Below are positions 11,917 through 22,200 of a stretch of DNA of 64,000 nucleotides, piece by piece. A model generated the notes under the pieces. The model worked only from the letters and a program-made list of their open reading frames with translations. It did not search any database and had not been told where the DNA came from. Positions within the stretch are counted from its first letter, which is position 1; every line of letters begins with the position of its first letter. A program made the translations under genes and the position numbers. Source of the DNA: Beta vulgaris subsp. vulgaris (taxonomy: Eukaryota; Streptophyta; Magnoliopsida; Caryophyllales; Amaranthaceae); contig NC_079208.1 of NCBI RefSeq assembly GCF_026745355.1, positions 18,469,213 to 18,533,212 of the forward strand. The letters are read 5' to 3'.

Positions 11917-11929
11917 AAGGGGGTGAGGA
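11917..11929 (+). promoter_or_regulatory. Polypurine tract of G1
   Basis: AAGGGGGTGAGGA precedes TATAATATTCCG, the expected 3' LTR start. This matches the Tekay/Del layout of a purine tract followed by TGTAA. Confidence 0.85.
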
Positions 11930-12054
11930 TATAATATTCCGAGAATTTAAACTTGCCTAAATTAATTAATAATAATTAGTGATTAAATTTTCCTTTAATT
12001 ATAAGGGATAACTAAATTTTGTTACTCTATACCCAAGTAAAGTAATAATTTATG
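11930..12054 (+). repeat. Truncated 3' LTR of G1
   Basis: Starts TATAATATTCCGAG and runs about 125 AT-rich bases before changing to gypsy gag sequence of the opposite strand. The rest of the LTR is missing. The right border is approximate. Confidence 0.65.
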
Positions 12055-12567
12055 GTGTCGACATCTTTCTCGAACCTGATATTTCAAAAGTTGGGCATCT
12101 TCAAAAGACTTGTACAACTACGATTCTTCTAGCAAGCCTCGCAAGAAAGCTTCAATGGCAGTAGAGGAGTCGCATCACGGGATTGAGACCTTTTCGTGGT
12201 TGAATCTGTTGAGGTAGTCTCATAGCGGTTCTCCATATCTTTGCATGACCCAATACAAATCGCTGTTTTGCTTTTCCAGGCGTCTACTGCTGGCAAACTG
12301 GACGTTGAACATGTCTATTAAACCTGCAAAAGTCAAAATTGCACCATTAGGTAGATTAATAAACCATTGAAGGGCGGGACCTGATAAAGTTGATATAAAG
12401 ACCTTGCACATGCAAGCTTCACGCATCTCGCGTGGTACTGCGATGGTGATCATCCTCTGCTTGTATTGGGCGACATACTCGCTAGGATCCGTCGTTCCAT
12501 CGTACAACATCATAGTAGAAACAATGAAGCGTTTCGGAATCTCAACCAAGACAATAACATCTGCAAA
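12055..12567 (-). pseudogene. Ty3/gypsy gag fragment, Tat-like, split by CACTA
   Basis: Minus-strand reading gives SPFADVIVLVEIPKRF, STMMLYDGTTDPSEYVAQYK and VFISTLSGPALQWF, the retrotransposon gag capsid motif of Tat-type gypsy elements. The first codons of this stretch lie beyond the CACTA insertion at 15,510-15,540, and the frame joins cleanly across it. A stop follows near 12,219, after which gag-like sequence continues to about 12,060. Only a gag piece survives; no LTR of this element adjoins it. Confidence 0.82.
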
Positions 12568-12584
12568 CACTAGTAGAATAAATG

Positions 12585-12845
12585 CTTATTGTTGCGGTAA
12601 AAAAGTGGCCTATTGCTGCGGTTTTGGGCACGCAATAATTAAGGGGGCAGCAATATGTATTAATTATATTGATGCGGTTTTAAACCGCAACAATGTTTGA
12701 ACATATTGCTGCGGTTTCTAGGCAAAACCGCAGCAATATGTTTATTTTTTATTTAAAAAGTACAAAGTATTGCTGCGGTTTTGTCTAGGAACCGCAGCAA
12801 TATCTTGTCTATTGCTGCGGTTGTTGCCCAAAACCGCAGCAATAC
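12585..12845. repeat. Left subterminal repeat cluster of CACTA
   Basis: About ten copies of ATTGCTGCGGTT or its complement. Several are arranged head to head, so they form palindromes of about 30 bases with loops such as TTGTCTAGG. A T-tract follows at 12,861-12,878. Confidence 0.88.
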
Positions 12846-12878
12846 GTACTGATACACGAATTTTTTTTTTTTTTTTTT

Positions 12879-13040
12879 GCATTTTGCAATTACATTTGAT
12901 AGAATAAAACAGACAACTAAGTGACTAACCCATAGACTATTGCAACACTACAATAACAACACAAAAGTAACTAAATCAAACCACCATATGTCCATATATT
13001 CAATAAAAATGATATTACAAACCCTAATTACAAAAATATA
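12879..13040. other. CACTA interior left of Helitron
   Basis: AT-rich sequence with no gene. Its last bases, CCCTAATTACAAAAATATA, recur at about 14,578 and help define the Helitron insertion site. Confidence 0.7.
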
Positions 13041-14467
13041 TCTCTATTATATAAGGGAAGGGGGGGAGCAATGGTGTCCTCTTTTGAAATGCCTATTTTT
13101 CCCCCCTTCCCTTTCTAAATTACAAAAGGAATGTCAAAATCATACTCCATCTGTCCCAATTTAGTTGCTACATTTGCTTTATTACAGTTTACGAGATGCA
13201 ACTTCAAACACCAATATCTTGAGTTATATATATGAAAAAATTATAAAAATTATATATTTGAAAAATACAAATTGGGACGAATCAAACAAGATCCAACATG
13301 ACTATGTTTTTTCTTATGTATATGGAGTAAAAGATTCAAAGTTATGACGTAAATAGTGTTTACGGTCAAAATGTAGCAATTAAATTGGGACGGAGGGAGT
13401 AATCGGCAGTCAAAAAAAAGCTACGGAAAATTAATTTACAACACTCACTCACATATCACTTAAAAGAAGACACTTTACAAATCACTCATGCAATTGAGAA
13501 AATCACGTTATAAAAATCACGCAAATCACTCAAATAATCAGGAAACTTTATTAAAACTTAAAATTAGCATACAAACTAAAACTAATAACCTAGAACGTCA
13601 ATACATACAAAAACATTTACAAAAATTTACTTACAAATCACTATTCTCAAGAACCATTCACAATTAATGGTGGGTCATGATAAGAAAAATAGAGCTATAT
13701 TTGTAGTGATATTGAAATTTAGAAGTTAGACAAGGAAATAAATTATTTACTTTTTTACAGTGTTCCCTATATATAATGAAACTTTTACATATATTTGGAC
13801 CTATCTTTTTCTATTATATAGTAGCGATTAATTATCAAGGTAAAAAGGTTTATGTAAAATATCATTCAAGAATTAAAGTACAACATATCTCTATTATATA
13901 AAGGAAAGGGGGAGCTATGGTGTCCCTGAATGAAGAGACTATGTTACCCCCTTCCCATTCTAAATTACAAATTCACTTACAAATCAAAGGGGCTTCAAAA
14001 AAAAAAATATAATTATAACAATCACTCACAAGTCAACTAAAAAAATTGCATAATTTACGGTATGCAAATCACTAAAATGAGAAAACTTTACAAAAACTTA
14101 AAAATTCACTTACAAACTACCACCTATGAAAAAATTGACTTGAAATCAAAGTGTCCACTTTCTTTACAATTTATGACGTATTGTACATAATTTAAAAATC
14201 AACTAAAAAATTATAATATTAGAAATAATAAATCAATTCAATAAAATTTCTATTTTGTTCATAGAATTTAACTTTGAAAAGTAAAAAAAAAACAAAAAGA
14301 TTGGTGAGAGACTTAAGTAACAGAAACTAAATCAATCAAATTTTACAACTAAAAACAATTATACTTCAATTCGTATGTCTAATGTTCAAATTTTGACTCT
14401 TATGCCGAAGAAATCAAGTTTCTGTTTCGAAAAAATTCAAGCACGCATCGCGTGCAAAAAACTCTAG
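13041..14467 (+). mobile_element. Non-autonomous Helitron inside CACTA
   Basis: Begins TCTCTATTATATAAGG after an A and ends with the hairpin GCACGC-ATC-GCGTGC (14,441-14,455), then CTAG followed by T. There is no target duplication. A second copy of the flanking sequence at about 14,578-14,690 shows the empty site, so both borders are supported. A second 5'-end-like sequence (TCTCTATTATATAAAGG) occurs at 13,888, suggesting a tandem or chimeric structure. No Rep/helicase gene is present. Confidence 0.88.
13145..13399. mobile_element. Stowaway MITE (Tc1/mariner)
   Basis: Ends CTCCATCTGTCCCAATTTAG and its imperfect complement ending GGGACGGAGGGAG, flanked by TA at 13,143-13,144 and 13,400-13,401. 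This is the classic plant CTCCCTCCGTCCC Stowaway type. It is noncoding, 255 bases. Confidence 0.93.
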
Positions 14468-14700
14468 TATAAAAAATAAAAACAGATCTAATAAGGAAAA
14501 AAATTAAAAAAAACCAAAAAGAAAAAAAAATAGAAATACAAAAGTACATAAAATTAATATCGAAAATTAATTTAAGCCCTAATTACAAAAATATATAAAA
14601 AAAAATGAAAACGGATCTAATAAAGAAAAAAATTTAAAAAACGAAAATTTAAAAAAATAGAAATACAAAAGTACATAAAATTAAAAAAAAAGCCGCAGCA
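14468..14700. repeat. Local ~110-base duplication flanking Helitron
   Basis: The segment from 14,468 (GATCTAATAAGG, AAATAGAAATACAAAAG, TACATAAAATTA) is repeated from about 14,597 to 14,682. The second copy still carries the sequence that lies left of the Helitron, giving a natural empty site. Confidence 0.8.
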
Positions 14701-15234
14701 ATGACGTGTGGGACTTGCGACCGAACTCGACAAACATAAAATTACAAAAATATACAGAAGTCCATATATTCAGACTTGAGAAAGAACTCGACGAAGCGGG
14801 GCGAGCGACGGCGCTGGTGCGAACGAACTCGACGAAGCGGGGCGAACGACGTGGGGAGAACGAACTCGAGATGACAAAAGCCGTCTCCACCACAAAACAT
14901 ATCGGAATTATCGAAAAAAAAACAAACAAAACAGATCTGAGAGTCTTCCTCGGAAATATCACGGTCTTCATCTCCACCACCGTCGAAGATGAAGGGTGAG
15001 GGTCAAGGTGAGAGGACGATGGTGAAGGGGAGTGGTGATCTGAGAGTGATGGGCAGCGAGAGGAGAGAGGAATGAGGGTCGGCGAGAGGAGAGAGGAGCG
15101 AGGGTGAAAGAGAGAGGAGAGGGGAGAGAGGAGTAAGGAGTGAGGGTGAAAGAGAACGGCTGTTTTGTTTTGTGAGAGAGGAAATAAAACAAACCCTAAG
15201 TTGAGCATGCCTTTTATATATTTTTTTAAATAAT

Positions 15235-15495
15235 ATTGTTGCGGTTTTGTTCAAGAACCGCAACAATATATTAAAATATTATTTTTTTAATAATATTTTA
15301 ATATATTGCTGCGGTTCTTGAAAAAAAATCGCAGCAATATGTTTGGTCAAAAAGTCAACTTTTTTCAAAAATTTTTCTATTATACTATATTGTTGCGATT
15401 TTTGGTAGAAACCGCAGCAATATCTTTATTTTATATTTACCTTTTCTTTTAACGTGATATATTGCTGCGTATGGGTACCATCGCAGCATAAGCAA
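15235..15495. repeat. Right subterminal repeat cluster of CACTA
   Basis: Eight or so TTG(C/T)TGCG(G/A)TT motifs in both orientations, mirroring the left cluster. Palindromic pairs occur at 15,236-15,268, 15,303-15,340 and 15,390-15,422. Confidence 0.88.
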
Positions 15496-15540
15496 TAATT
15501 CTACTAGTGAAACGGCGAGTTGGTGTAGCTGGTCCATGCA

Positions 15541-16831
15541 GTATCATGTATAAGGAACTAATTGAGTTCATATATGATTTCTATTACATTAGATTTGCAT
15601 ATTTTATGTCGTTGTGTGAAACATGTTGATTATGGGATTTATATTATATTTGTATGGAAGATTGATGCAAGCATATGAGATTTGGGAACTTTATTATATT
15701 AATTGATATGAGGGCTTAACATATATTTATTAGTTTGGATCATGATTGAATCATGTTGTTCCCTTTTTATTTTTTTCACTACTTTATGAGGACCCAGGGC
15801 CTTATTTGGTAAGTTGATATTTTATACCTTTGAAAGGTTATTTGGCTGTTGGCTAGGTTCAACAAATAAGGAAGATTGGATTAAAGTTTGAATTATTCTT
15901 GGGTTGTTAAGTTGTTTGATCACTTATCTAATCCTAACATAAAAATGGAAGTTTATGCTTGTTTGATAATTGTATTGTCTATATTTCTTGTGAGTCATAA
16001 CAAGTAATAAATGGTTAATCATGTAAATTGAAACGTGGATAGCAATAACTTTAGACTTGTGCACGTCTAAAGTGTTGGACAAGTAGAGAGTTGGCGTACA
16101 TCATGGTAGCCCAAGGCTTTTCCTAAGATCGGATTGATCACCATTCCTATTTTTATATTAAAGGTTCCTCGATATCATAGGTCATGGGAATATGGAGTCG
16201 CTCCCGTATTTCGTCTTCCAAAGGGAAGGCTGGTTTTTTAGTCAGACAACTCGTTCCATTGACTATCCCATTTAAAGTAAATAAAATGTTGGTTGTGAAG
16301 TTTAGTTCACGAAGAGTTATCTGCAAGTTTTTTATATTATTATTTATTCTTGTTTGTTATGTAGTAGTATCATGTAAGGATTATTTCTTTATTTATTATG
16401 TAGTACTCAGCTTTGCCGATTACGTGCTCTTGTTTGTGTGTGTTGATCATTATGCCTTATTGATCATGTGATGACCCATTTTGGTGATCAGTCTCTAAGG
16501 ATCAATAGTACATTGTCCATCTACAAGTTTGAATATGATACATAATTGGGTTCGGGATTAGAGAGCTTGTGTAGTCTATTTATCATACATTGAGTTTACA
16601 CTTTTCGTAGTTGGGATTGGTTTTAAGTTTGACTTTGACTTTATTGGTTTGACTTTTGGAGTTGACTTTGTAATTAACTAAGTTTTATTTATAAAATTAT
16701 TTATTATGTTTTCCGCTGCAAAATTCTGAATAAGCCGATATGTTATCACACGGGCGATAATGCTTAAGTGATTCTCTAAGTTTTATATTGAAAAGGTATT
16801 TTGAAAAAGAGAGAATTATCAGGGTGTTACA
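15541..16831 (+). repeat. Tekay-like LTR fragment (3' half)
   Basis: Similar along its length to 41,056-42,287 of the solo LTR, including GGCTAGGTTCAACAAA, TTGGATTGATCACCATTCC-like text and the end GAGAATTATCAGGGTGTTACA. The 5' half is absent and the left junction abuts the gag fragment. No duplication of target is seen. Confidence 0.82.
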
Positions 16832-17249
16832 ATGGAACCCTTTTCCAAGGGCCATCAACTCCATATCTCCTGTCCATTTCCATAGTTTCCCTAACTCCTT
16901 CTTTAAGAACTCATGGGAAAACGACTTTCCCAACACCTTGAAAATGACTGCCGTCTCCCATGGTTTCGTAAGGTCTACATATTCTTGCCCATTGATGGGA
17001 ATGAAGATTTCATCCTCTTAAGAGGACATGGCATTTCAGTAGGTAAAGGAAGGGCAGGTAATTGTAGAGGAATAAATCGGGAGATCAAATTACCCGGGTC
17101 ACTGTGCTTTCCATCAGTCAGAGCCCTCATAAATGAAGAGTAGGTTGGAGTAATTACCTGAGGAAGAGGGGGAGAAGTTAACGCAAGGGTACGAGCGAGG
17201 GTGGGCTGAGAGGGGTCAGGGGGTCTAGGGTTGGGAGGGGGAAGGGAGG
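16832..17249 (-). pseudogene. LINE ORF1-like (DUF4283-type) fragment, split by hAT
   Basis: Minus-strand reading gives VLGKSFSHEFLKKELGKLW followed by KWTGDMELMALGKGF. This resembles the DUF4283 domain found in ORF1 of plant L1-type LINEs. Upstream on this strand is a Pro-rich segment (SLPPPNPRPPDPSQP). The sequence continues beyond the hAT element at 17,934-18,030. A frameshift separates the two motifs, and the C-terminal part is cut off at the LTR fragment. The family name is from memory of motif patterns. Confidence 0.6.
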
Positions 17250-17257
17250 GTTCTGTG

Positions 17258-17925
17258 TAGAGATGGCCAACAGTGCGGGCCAATCCAGCCCATCCAACCC
17301 AGCCCACCTCGTGGGTCGTGTGGGCCGAGCTCGCAAAAAGCCCGGTCCAGTCCAGCTTGAACCGTGAAATTGGTGGGTGAGCCGTGAGCCAGATTTCTTG
17401 AGCCCAACCCACTAAAGCCCGCTACTAAAACTGCCCAGCCCGGACCATAAAACCGGTCTAGCCCAACCCATGAACCGGACCAGCCCAATCCAAGTTATTA
17501 TTGAACCAAATTGTGTATATTTTAATCAAATTGTATATATTTTGATCAAATTGCATATATTATAATTCAATCAAATTTTAAAATAATGAAATTATTCATT
17601 AATTCTAATCATTGCATATATTTTTATTCATCTTAAAGATTTTATATACCAATAATGAATAATTTCAATAATTAAATAATTTTGAAAAAAAAATCTTATG
17701 CCGGCCCACCAGCCCCGTCCAGCTCATTAGACCCACGAACCGCCAGAACCGCTTCCCGAACCGTGATAACCGGTAACAAACCGGTGTGGGCCAAGATTTT
17801 TCACCCCGCGGACCAGCCCACCCAACCCATGAATTTCACGATTCGGTCCTGGGCCGTGAAATCTCAGCCCAGCCCACTACGGCCCACGGTCCGGCCCACC
17901 CAGCCCGCACTAGTGGCCATCACTA
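17258..17925. mobile_element. Non-autonomous hAT transposon
   Basis: Ends TAGAGATGGCCAAC and the near-complement ending GTGGCCATCACTA. The 8-base duplication GTTCTGTG flanks it at 17,250-17,257 and 17,926-17,933, as expected for hAT. Both ends (about 220 bases) are GC-rich with many GCCCA and AACCCATGAA words, while the middle is AT-rich. Apparent open frames here are produced by these repeats. Confidence 0.92.
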
Positions 17926-17933
17926 GTTCTGTG

Positions 17934-18290
17934 ACACTAAACTCTTGGTTTGGTCACTTTAGCTTTGTTGACGGAGGGCGGTCAGGTTGACAACTCTAAG
18001 ACTGTAAGGACAGTGGTGGGAGATAGGGTATTTTCGTGAGGAGCATTCTCTCTTTTTCTCACTAGACATATCTAACAAAGACAAACAAAAATGTGTAACC
18101 ATTAACTTTTTTTTTTACAGGTATAACCAGTAACTTACCAATAGAATATCCCTTAGAAAAACTTACCAATAGAATATATATAAAAAAAAAAACTTACCAA
18201 TAGAATATATATAAAAAAAAAAACTTACCAATAGAATATACAGATATATTTGGTCCAAATTCAATTCGAAAAATCTGTTTGCTGCCTGTC
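17934..18290. other. LINE remnant then AT-rich spacer
   Basis: The first ~100 bases continue the LINE ORF1-like fragment on the minus strand. The rest is noncoding and includes the minisatellite at 18,140-18,240. Confidence 0.55.
18136..18240. repeat. Short tandem repeat, ACTTACCAATAGAATAT
   Basis: Four copies of CTTACCAATAGAATAT, the last three separated by ATATAA plus an A-tract at a spacing near 34 bases. Confidence 0.8.
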
Positions 18291-18293
18291 TCA

Positions 18294-18990
18294 GAGCATG
18301 TACAATGGTTGGTGTCTCTCCAACTAGCTCTCCACACTCTCTCTCCTATTCTCTCTCTTCAAGCTACTCTCAAGAGCCATGTTTAAAAACACCCAACAAC
18401 AATAAAACCCTTTAAAGAGCTCTACATTCAACTTTTCATTATTTTGTGGTCCTCATGTCAATAAATGAACCTCATTTCATATTATGATCAAAGTTATATA
18501 AATTAAGTTATTCATGTAAATTAAATATAATTACAAATTAATCTTTTTCATAATTTAAGCAAAGTAATTTTAAAAACAATATAATTATGAGTGCTAATAT
18601 TTAATTTTCATAAATTTGGCATGGAATGAAGAATTAACCTAGAACATGAAAAAACTAATTTTAAATATCCAATATTAGGCTCATTTTATAGATAAAGGAA
18701 ATTATACTTGTTGGCATAATAATATTTACATCTTTTTTTAATTTTTATAGAAAAGATCATTAAATAGTTGCATGAAGAAAAAAGAATTGAAGTAATTACA
18801 ATAAAAAGTGGGTCCCACACATTGGAGAGCCATCTCTCCACCCCAAGAGCCCTTTGGCAAAGTGTCTCCATGGAGAGACACCCAAGACACACCCAAGAGC
18901 CCCATTGTTGGGTAAGAGGTGGCTCTCCATTTTCTCTCCCCTTGGAGAGCTAGTTGGAGAGCTAGTTGGAGAGCCCCATTGTACATACTC
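18294..18990. mobile_element. MITE, 3-base duplication TCA
   Basis: Inverted ends GAGCATGTACAATGG and CCATTGTACATACTC, with TCA at 18,291-18,293 and 18,991-18,993. Subterminal sequence is rich in TCTCCA/TGGAGA and contains repeats of GGAGAGCTAGTT. The 3-base duplication fits the PIF/Harbinger or CACTA groups; the superfamily is uncertain. It ends 288 bases before the GPX start codon. Confidence 0.78.
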
Positions 18991-18993
18991 TCA

Positions 18994-19278
18994 GTAACGT
19001 ACTGCATATTCTACCAACGACCAACGACCCAACGCTGGGAATTTAATGCCTCTCTTCTTGAAATATACGCTTCAGAAAAAAAAAAAACGACATTTATCTT
19101 TCTGCAATTAAATTTGTATTATTTATGCCAGCATTATCCAGCCAAAATCCAATCATCTACTTTTCTACACCGATTTCAATTCAATCATCATCGTCTTATC
19201 ACACTCCATCTATTCACATCCTTATCAAAAATTTAGGCGAAAAACAGTTTAATTTGTGATTTTTTTTCTTCCTTCAAA
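18994..19278 (+). promoter_or_regulatory. GPX proximal promoter and 5' UTR
   Basis: The 285 bases between the MITE and the GPX ATG. A TATTATTTATG stretch near 19,117 is a weak TATA candidate and the sequence becomes CT-rich from 19,140. I see no clear cis-element that predicts regulation. Confidence 0.45.
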
Positions 19279-22200
19279 ATGGGTGCTATAGAATCAGTCC
19301 CAGAACATTCTATACATGAATTTACTGTTAAGGTACATTTTAATTTTATTTTTGGTGATTTTCATGACATATTGCATAATACCCTAAATAAAATTCCGAA
19401 ATTGGGAGTTTTTGTTTTTGCATAATTGTTTGTTTTTCTAATAACAGAATAACAGAGGGAAGGATGTTGATTTAAGCATGTATAAAGGGAAGGTTCTCCT
19501 TGTCGTCAATGTTGCTTCAAAATGGTAAGGTTTTTCTTTATATTCATTGGAGTTTTGTGATTTCTTGGTTTTATTATAATTGTTTTACCAATTTGATTTC
19601 TTATTGTGGGCTTAAACAGCGGTTTTACAAATGTGAATTATACCCAGTTAACAGAATTGCATCAGAGGTACAAGGATAGAGGTAAATTTCTCGCTTTTAT
19701 TGGATGGATTATGTGTTGGAAGTTACATGTCCTATTGTTAAGTGTGTATGTTGCTTGAACAATAAAGCCTGATTTAGGGTCGGGTAACATGAACCGTCAT
19801 TAAGAATGGTCGGCGAAAAGTGAAACAAGAAAGGTAAAGGGATAAGTTAAGGGTAAACAAAGAAGACTGAGAATGTGAAAGTAAGGGAAGTAAGAGGAGA
19901 GCGGTGTAAATTGGATGCCAAATTATAAAATATAAATTGGGGAAGTCTTATAAAAGAGGAGATGCAGAGGGGAAAAAAGAAATGAGAAATTGTAATAAGA
20001 ATTTAGGTACTGTTTACCTTGTGGATTGTGATAGTTCTTTTAAAAAAACATTTTTTTTGGGGGGGCGGGGGAGTGTTTGGTTGAGGAAGCACCGAAGCAG
20101 GGGAGACGGGAGAGAGATTTTGGAGGTTACTTTCTTGCATCTTGTTGAGGTGATAGTGCTACGAGAGATTCGTGATCATTCAAAAGGGTACATGACATGG
20201 CCTAAAGTATGGGCTAGGCACTTTGCACCAACCTGAAGTAAAGGCATGACGAGCTTGGCACTGTCTCGGAGTGAAGTGTGGTGAAATAGACCAGGTTTCT
20301 TGAAAGTGTGATGGAATGATGACTGCAATGAATCTGGTTGTAGACCATTTTACTGCTGGATCAGTGATAGAACGACATTGCCTGCTGGAGATCATTGTCT
20401 AAGAGGCCTCAATCTTATAGAGACATACCTTTTTTAATAATGTATTCTTTTCTGCAATGTTGTCAGTTTTCGTAGTGTCACAAATTTTCAACACTATCTG
20501 CCTGTATATTTCATGGGCTAATTAGATTTAGTGACTAAATACATCCCTCTGTAATAATGTAGGTGATTCAGGGAGTCTTATGAACCTATTGCTGAAGGGA
20601 ACTTAAAAATTTTAAGAACTTGCTTTGATGAGGTTGTCTAACTTTGGCTATTGCTTACTCGGTGTTGTGATTATATATGCATGAATTATCTGACTCTTCG
20701 GCAGTTACACAGAATGCATTGTTTACTTCTTGCATACGGAATTGTCTTCGGACCATATTTTGGCGCCTTTCCAGTAACACTCAGTAATTTGAGTAGTTGG
20801 GTCTAAGCCTTTTTTTCTTTTAAAAAGAGAGTGAGCCGGAGCTGCTGATATTTTGTGCAGTATAGCATATGCTTTGGAGGAAGAAGGAATTATATTTTTG
20901 GTTATATTTTGTGTTTGTTAGATAATTATAGTATCTTGGTGCTCACTTTTGTCTGAGTATCTAAAAGGGCATTCCTTTATTTGAGAACAAGGCATGTAAA
21001 GTAATTGACACAGAAAGAGATACTTGGAAAGGAAAGGAGTGAGAGTGAACAAAACCTGTTTTCAGCTTTTGTTACGCGTACGCTTGATTTAGAGAAGGCA
21101 CATTCTCATTTTGACCTTCCTTTTATCAACAAAGATCTTGTCATTTCTGTTATAATTAATCTGTGCATCTATCATCTCAGGTTTTGAAGTCTTGGCATTT
21201 CCTTGCAATCAATTTCTCAAGCAAGAACCCGGGTCTAGTGAAGATGCTGCACATTTTGCTTGTACAAGATTCCAAGCTGAATACCCCATTTTTCAAAAGG
21301 TAAGTTATGACTTATGAGTCTCATTTTTCTGCAACTTATCTACTCTTTCTCAATTTCATAATTCCTGATATACAAAAAAAGGTATTGAAGTGAATGTGTG
21401 GCCTGTTATATGCTAATAATAAACTTAAGACACATGAATGCTGTGGATTGCCTTTTAAGTACTTCTAGACACAATATGGTTTAATCTTCTTTTTTTTTTA
21501 CGAGCAATATGGTTTTTATCACTGTATAGCAAAATGCATTTTTTCTTTGGATTTAAGATTCTGGCACCTGTTCTGTATTTATTAAGTTTCCGTTTGTATT
21601 TGTTTCTTCTTAGGATTCATCTTGCTAATAGTTCTGAATGGGTTATAAGAGACTTATTTTCATCTAGAATGGGGACCATACAAGAGATGATCTTTTTATT
21701 GGCCTTCAGATAAGAGTGATCTAGATTGCTGGAATTTGGTGTCCAAACATTTTTTTGCTCATATGGGTAAATGGTTATGTTAATTTTCGTTCAACCAAAT
21801 TCCTTTGGTATTGAGTCATTGGAAGCAACAGATGGGATGTTTTTGCCGTTTGCTTCCTTTTCTAAATCCTGGAAAATTTATCTTCAAGGTATATTGTTCA
21901 ATTTCCCCATGGTCACAATTCAGTTTTGGCAGAGATCCATTAGGAGGATGTAAAAACTCACTGATTGTGACTTCCTTTATAGTGAGGTATGGGATATTCA
22001 AGGAGTTTTTGTTTTGGTGAAATCCTCATGCTCTAGCGCTAGGGGAGCTACAGATTTGTTGGTAGTGTTAGATAGTGTTTCTTTCTCTCACAGTTTAGGA
22101 GGAACTTTTTGTGTACCATTGCATAAAGCACCTTTTAGAAGCACTTGATAACTATGCCTTCTGTCACTCCCTTTTATCTGTAATCAAAATGTTAAATTTC

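Larger units (their letters stand above)
12568..15509. mobile_element. Non-autonomous CACTA (En/Spm) transposon
   Basis: Ends are CACTAGTAGAAT and ATTCTACTAGTG, a perfect 12-base inverted repeat starting with CACTA. The 3-base duplication AAA flanks it at 12,565-12,567 and 15,510-15,512. Both subterminal regions are packed with TTGCTGCGGTT motifs in both orientations, as expected for CACTA transposase-binding sites. No transposase is visible. A Helitron with a MITE has inserted inside. The right third holds GA/CT-rich sequence whose long open frames are low-complexity and probably not genes. Confidence 0.93.

Noticed and set aside
14681..15266. Three minus-strand Ser/Pro/Leu-rich frames (up to 175 codons) in the CACTA element
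   Set aside because: Simple GA/CT-rich repeats keep all three frames open. No domain, and no sign of a transposase.
17225..17990. Gly/Trp- and Pro-rich frames on both strands
   Set aside because: They are produced by the repeated GCCCA words of the hAT arms.
19937..20395. Open frames inside GPX intron 3
   Set aside because: They lie within a GT-AG intron and have no domain; the spliced GPX frame explains the gene.
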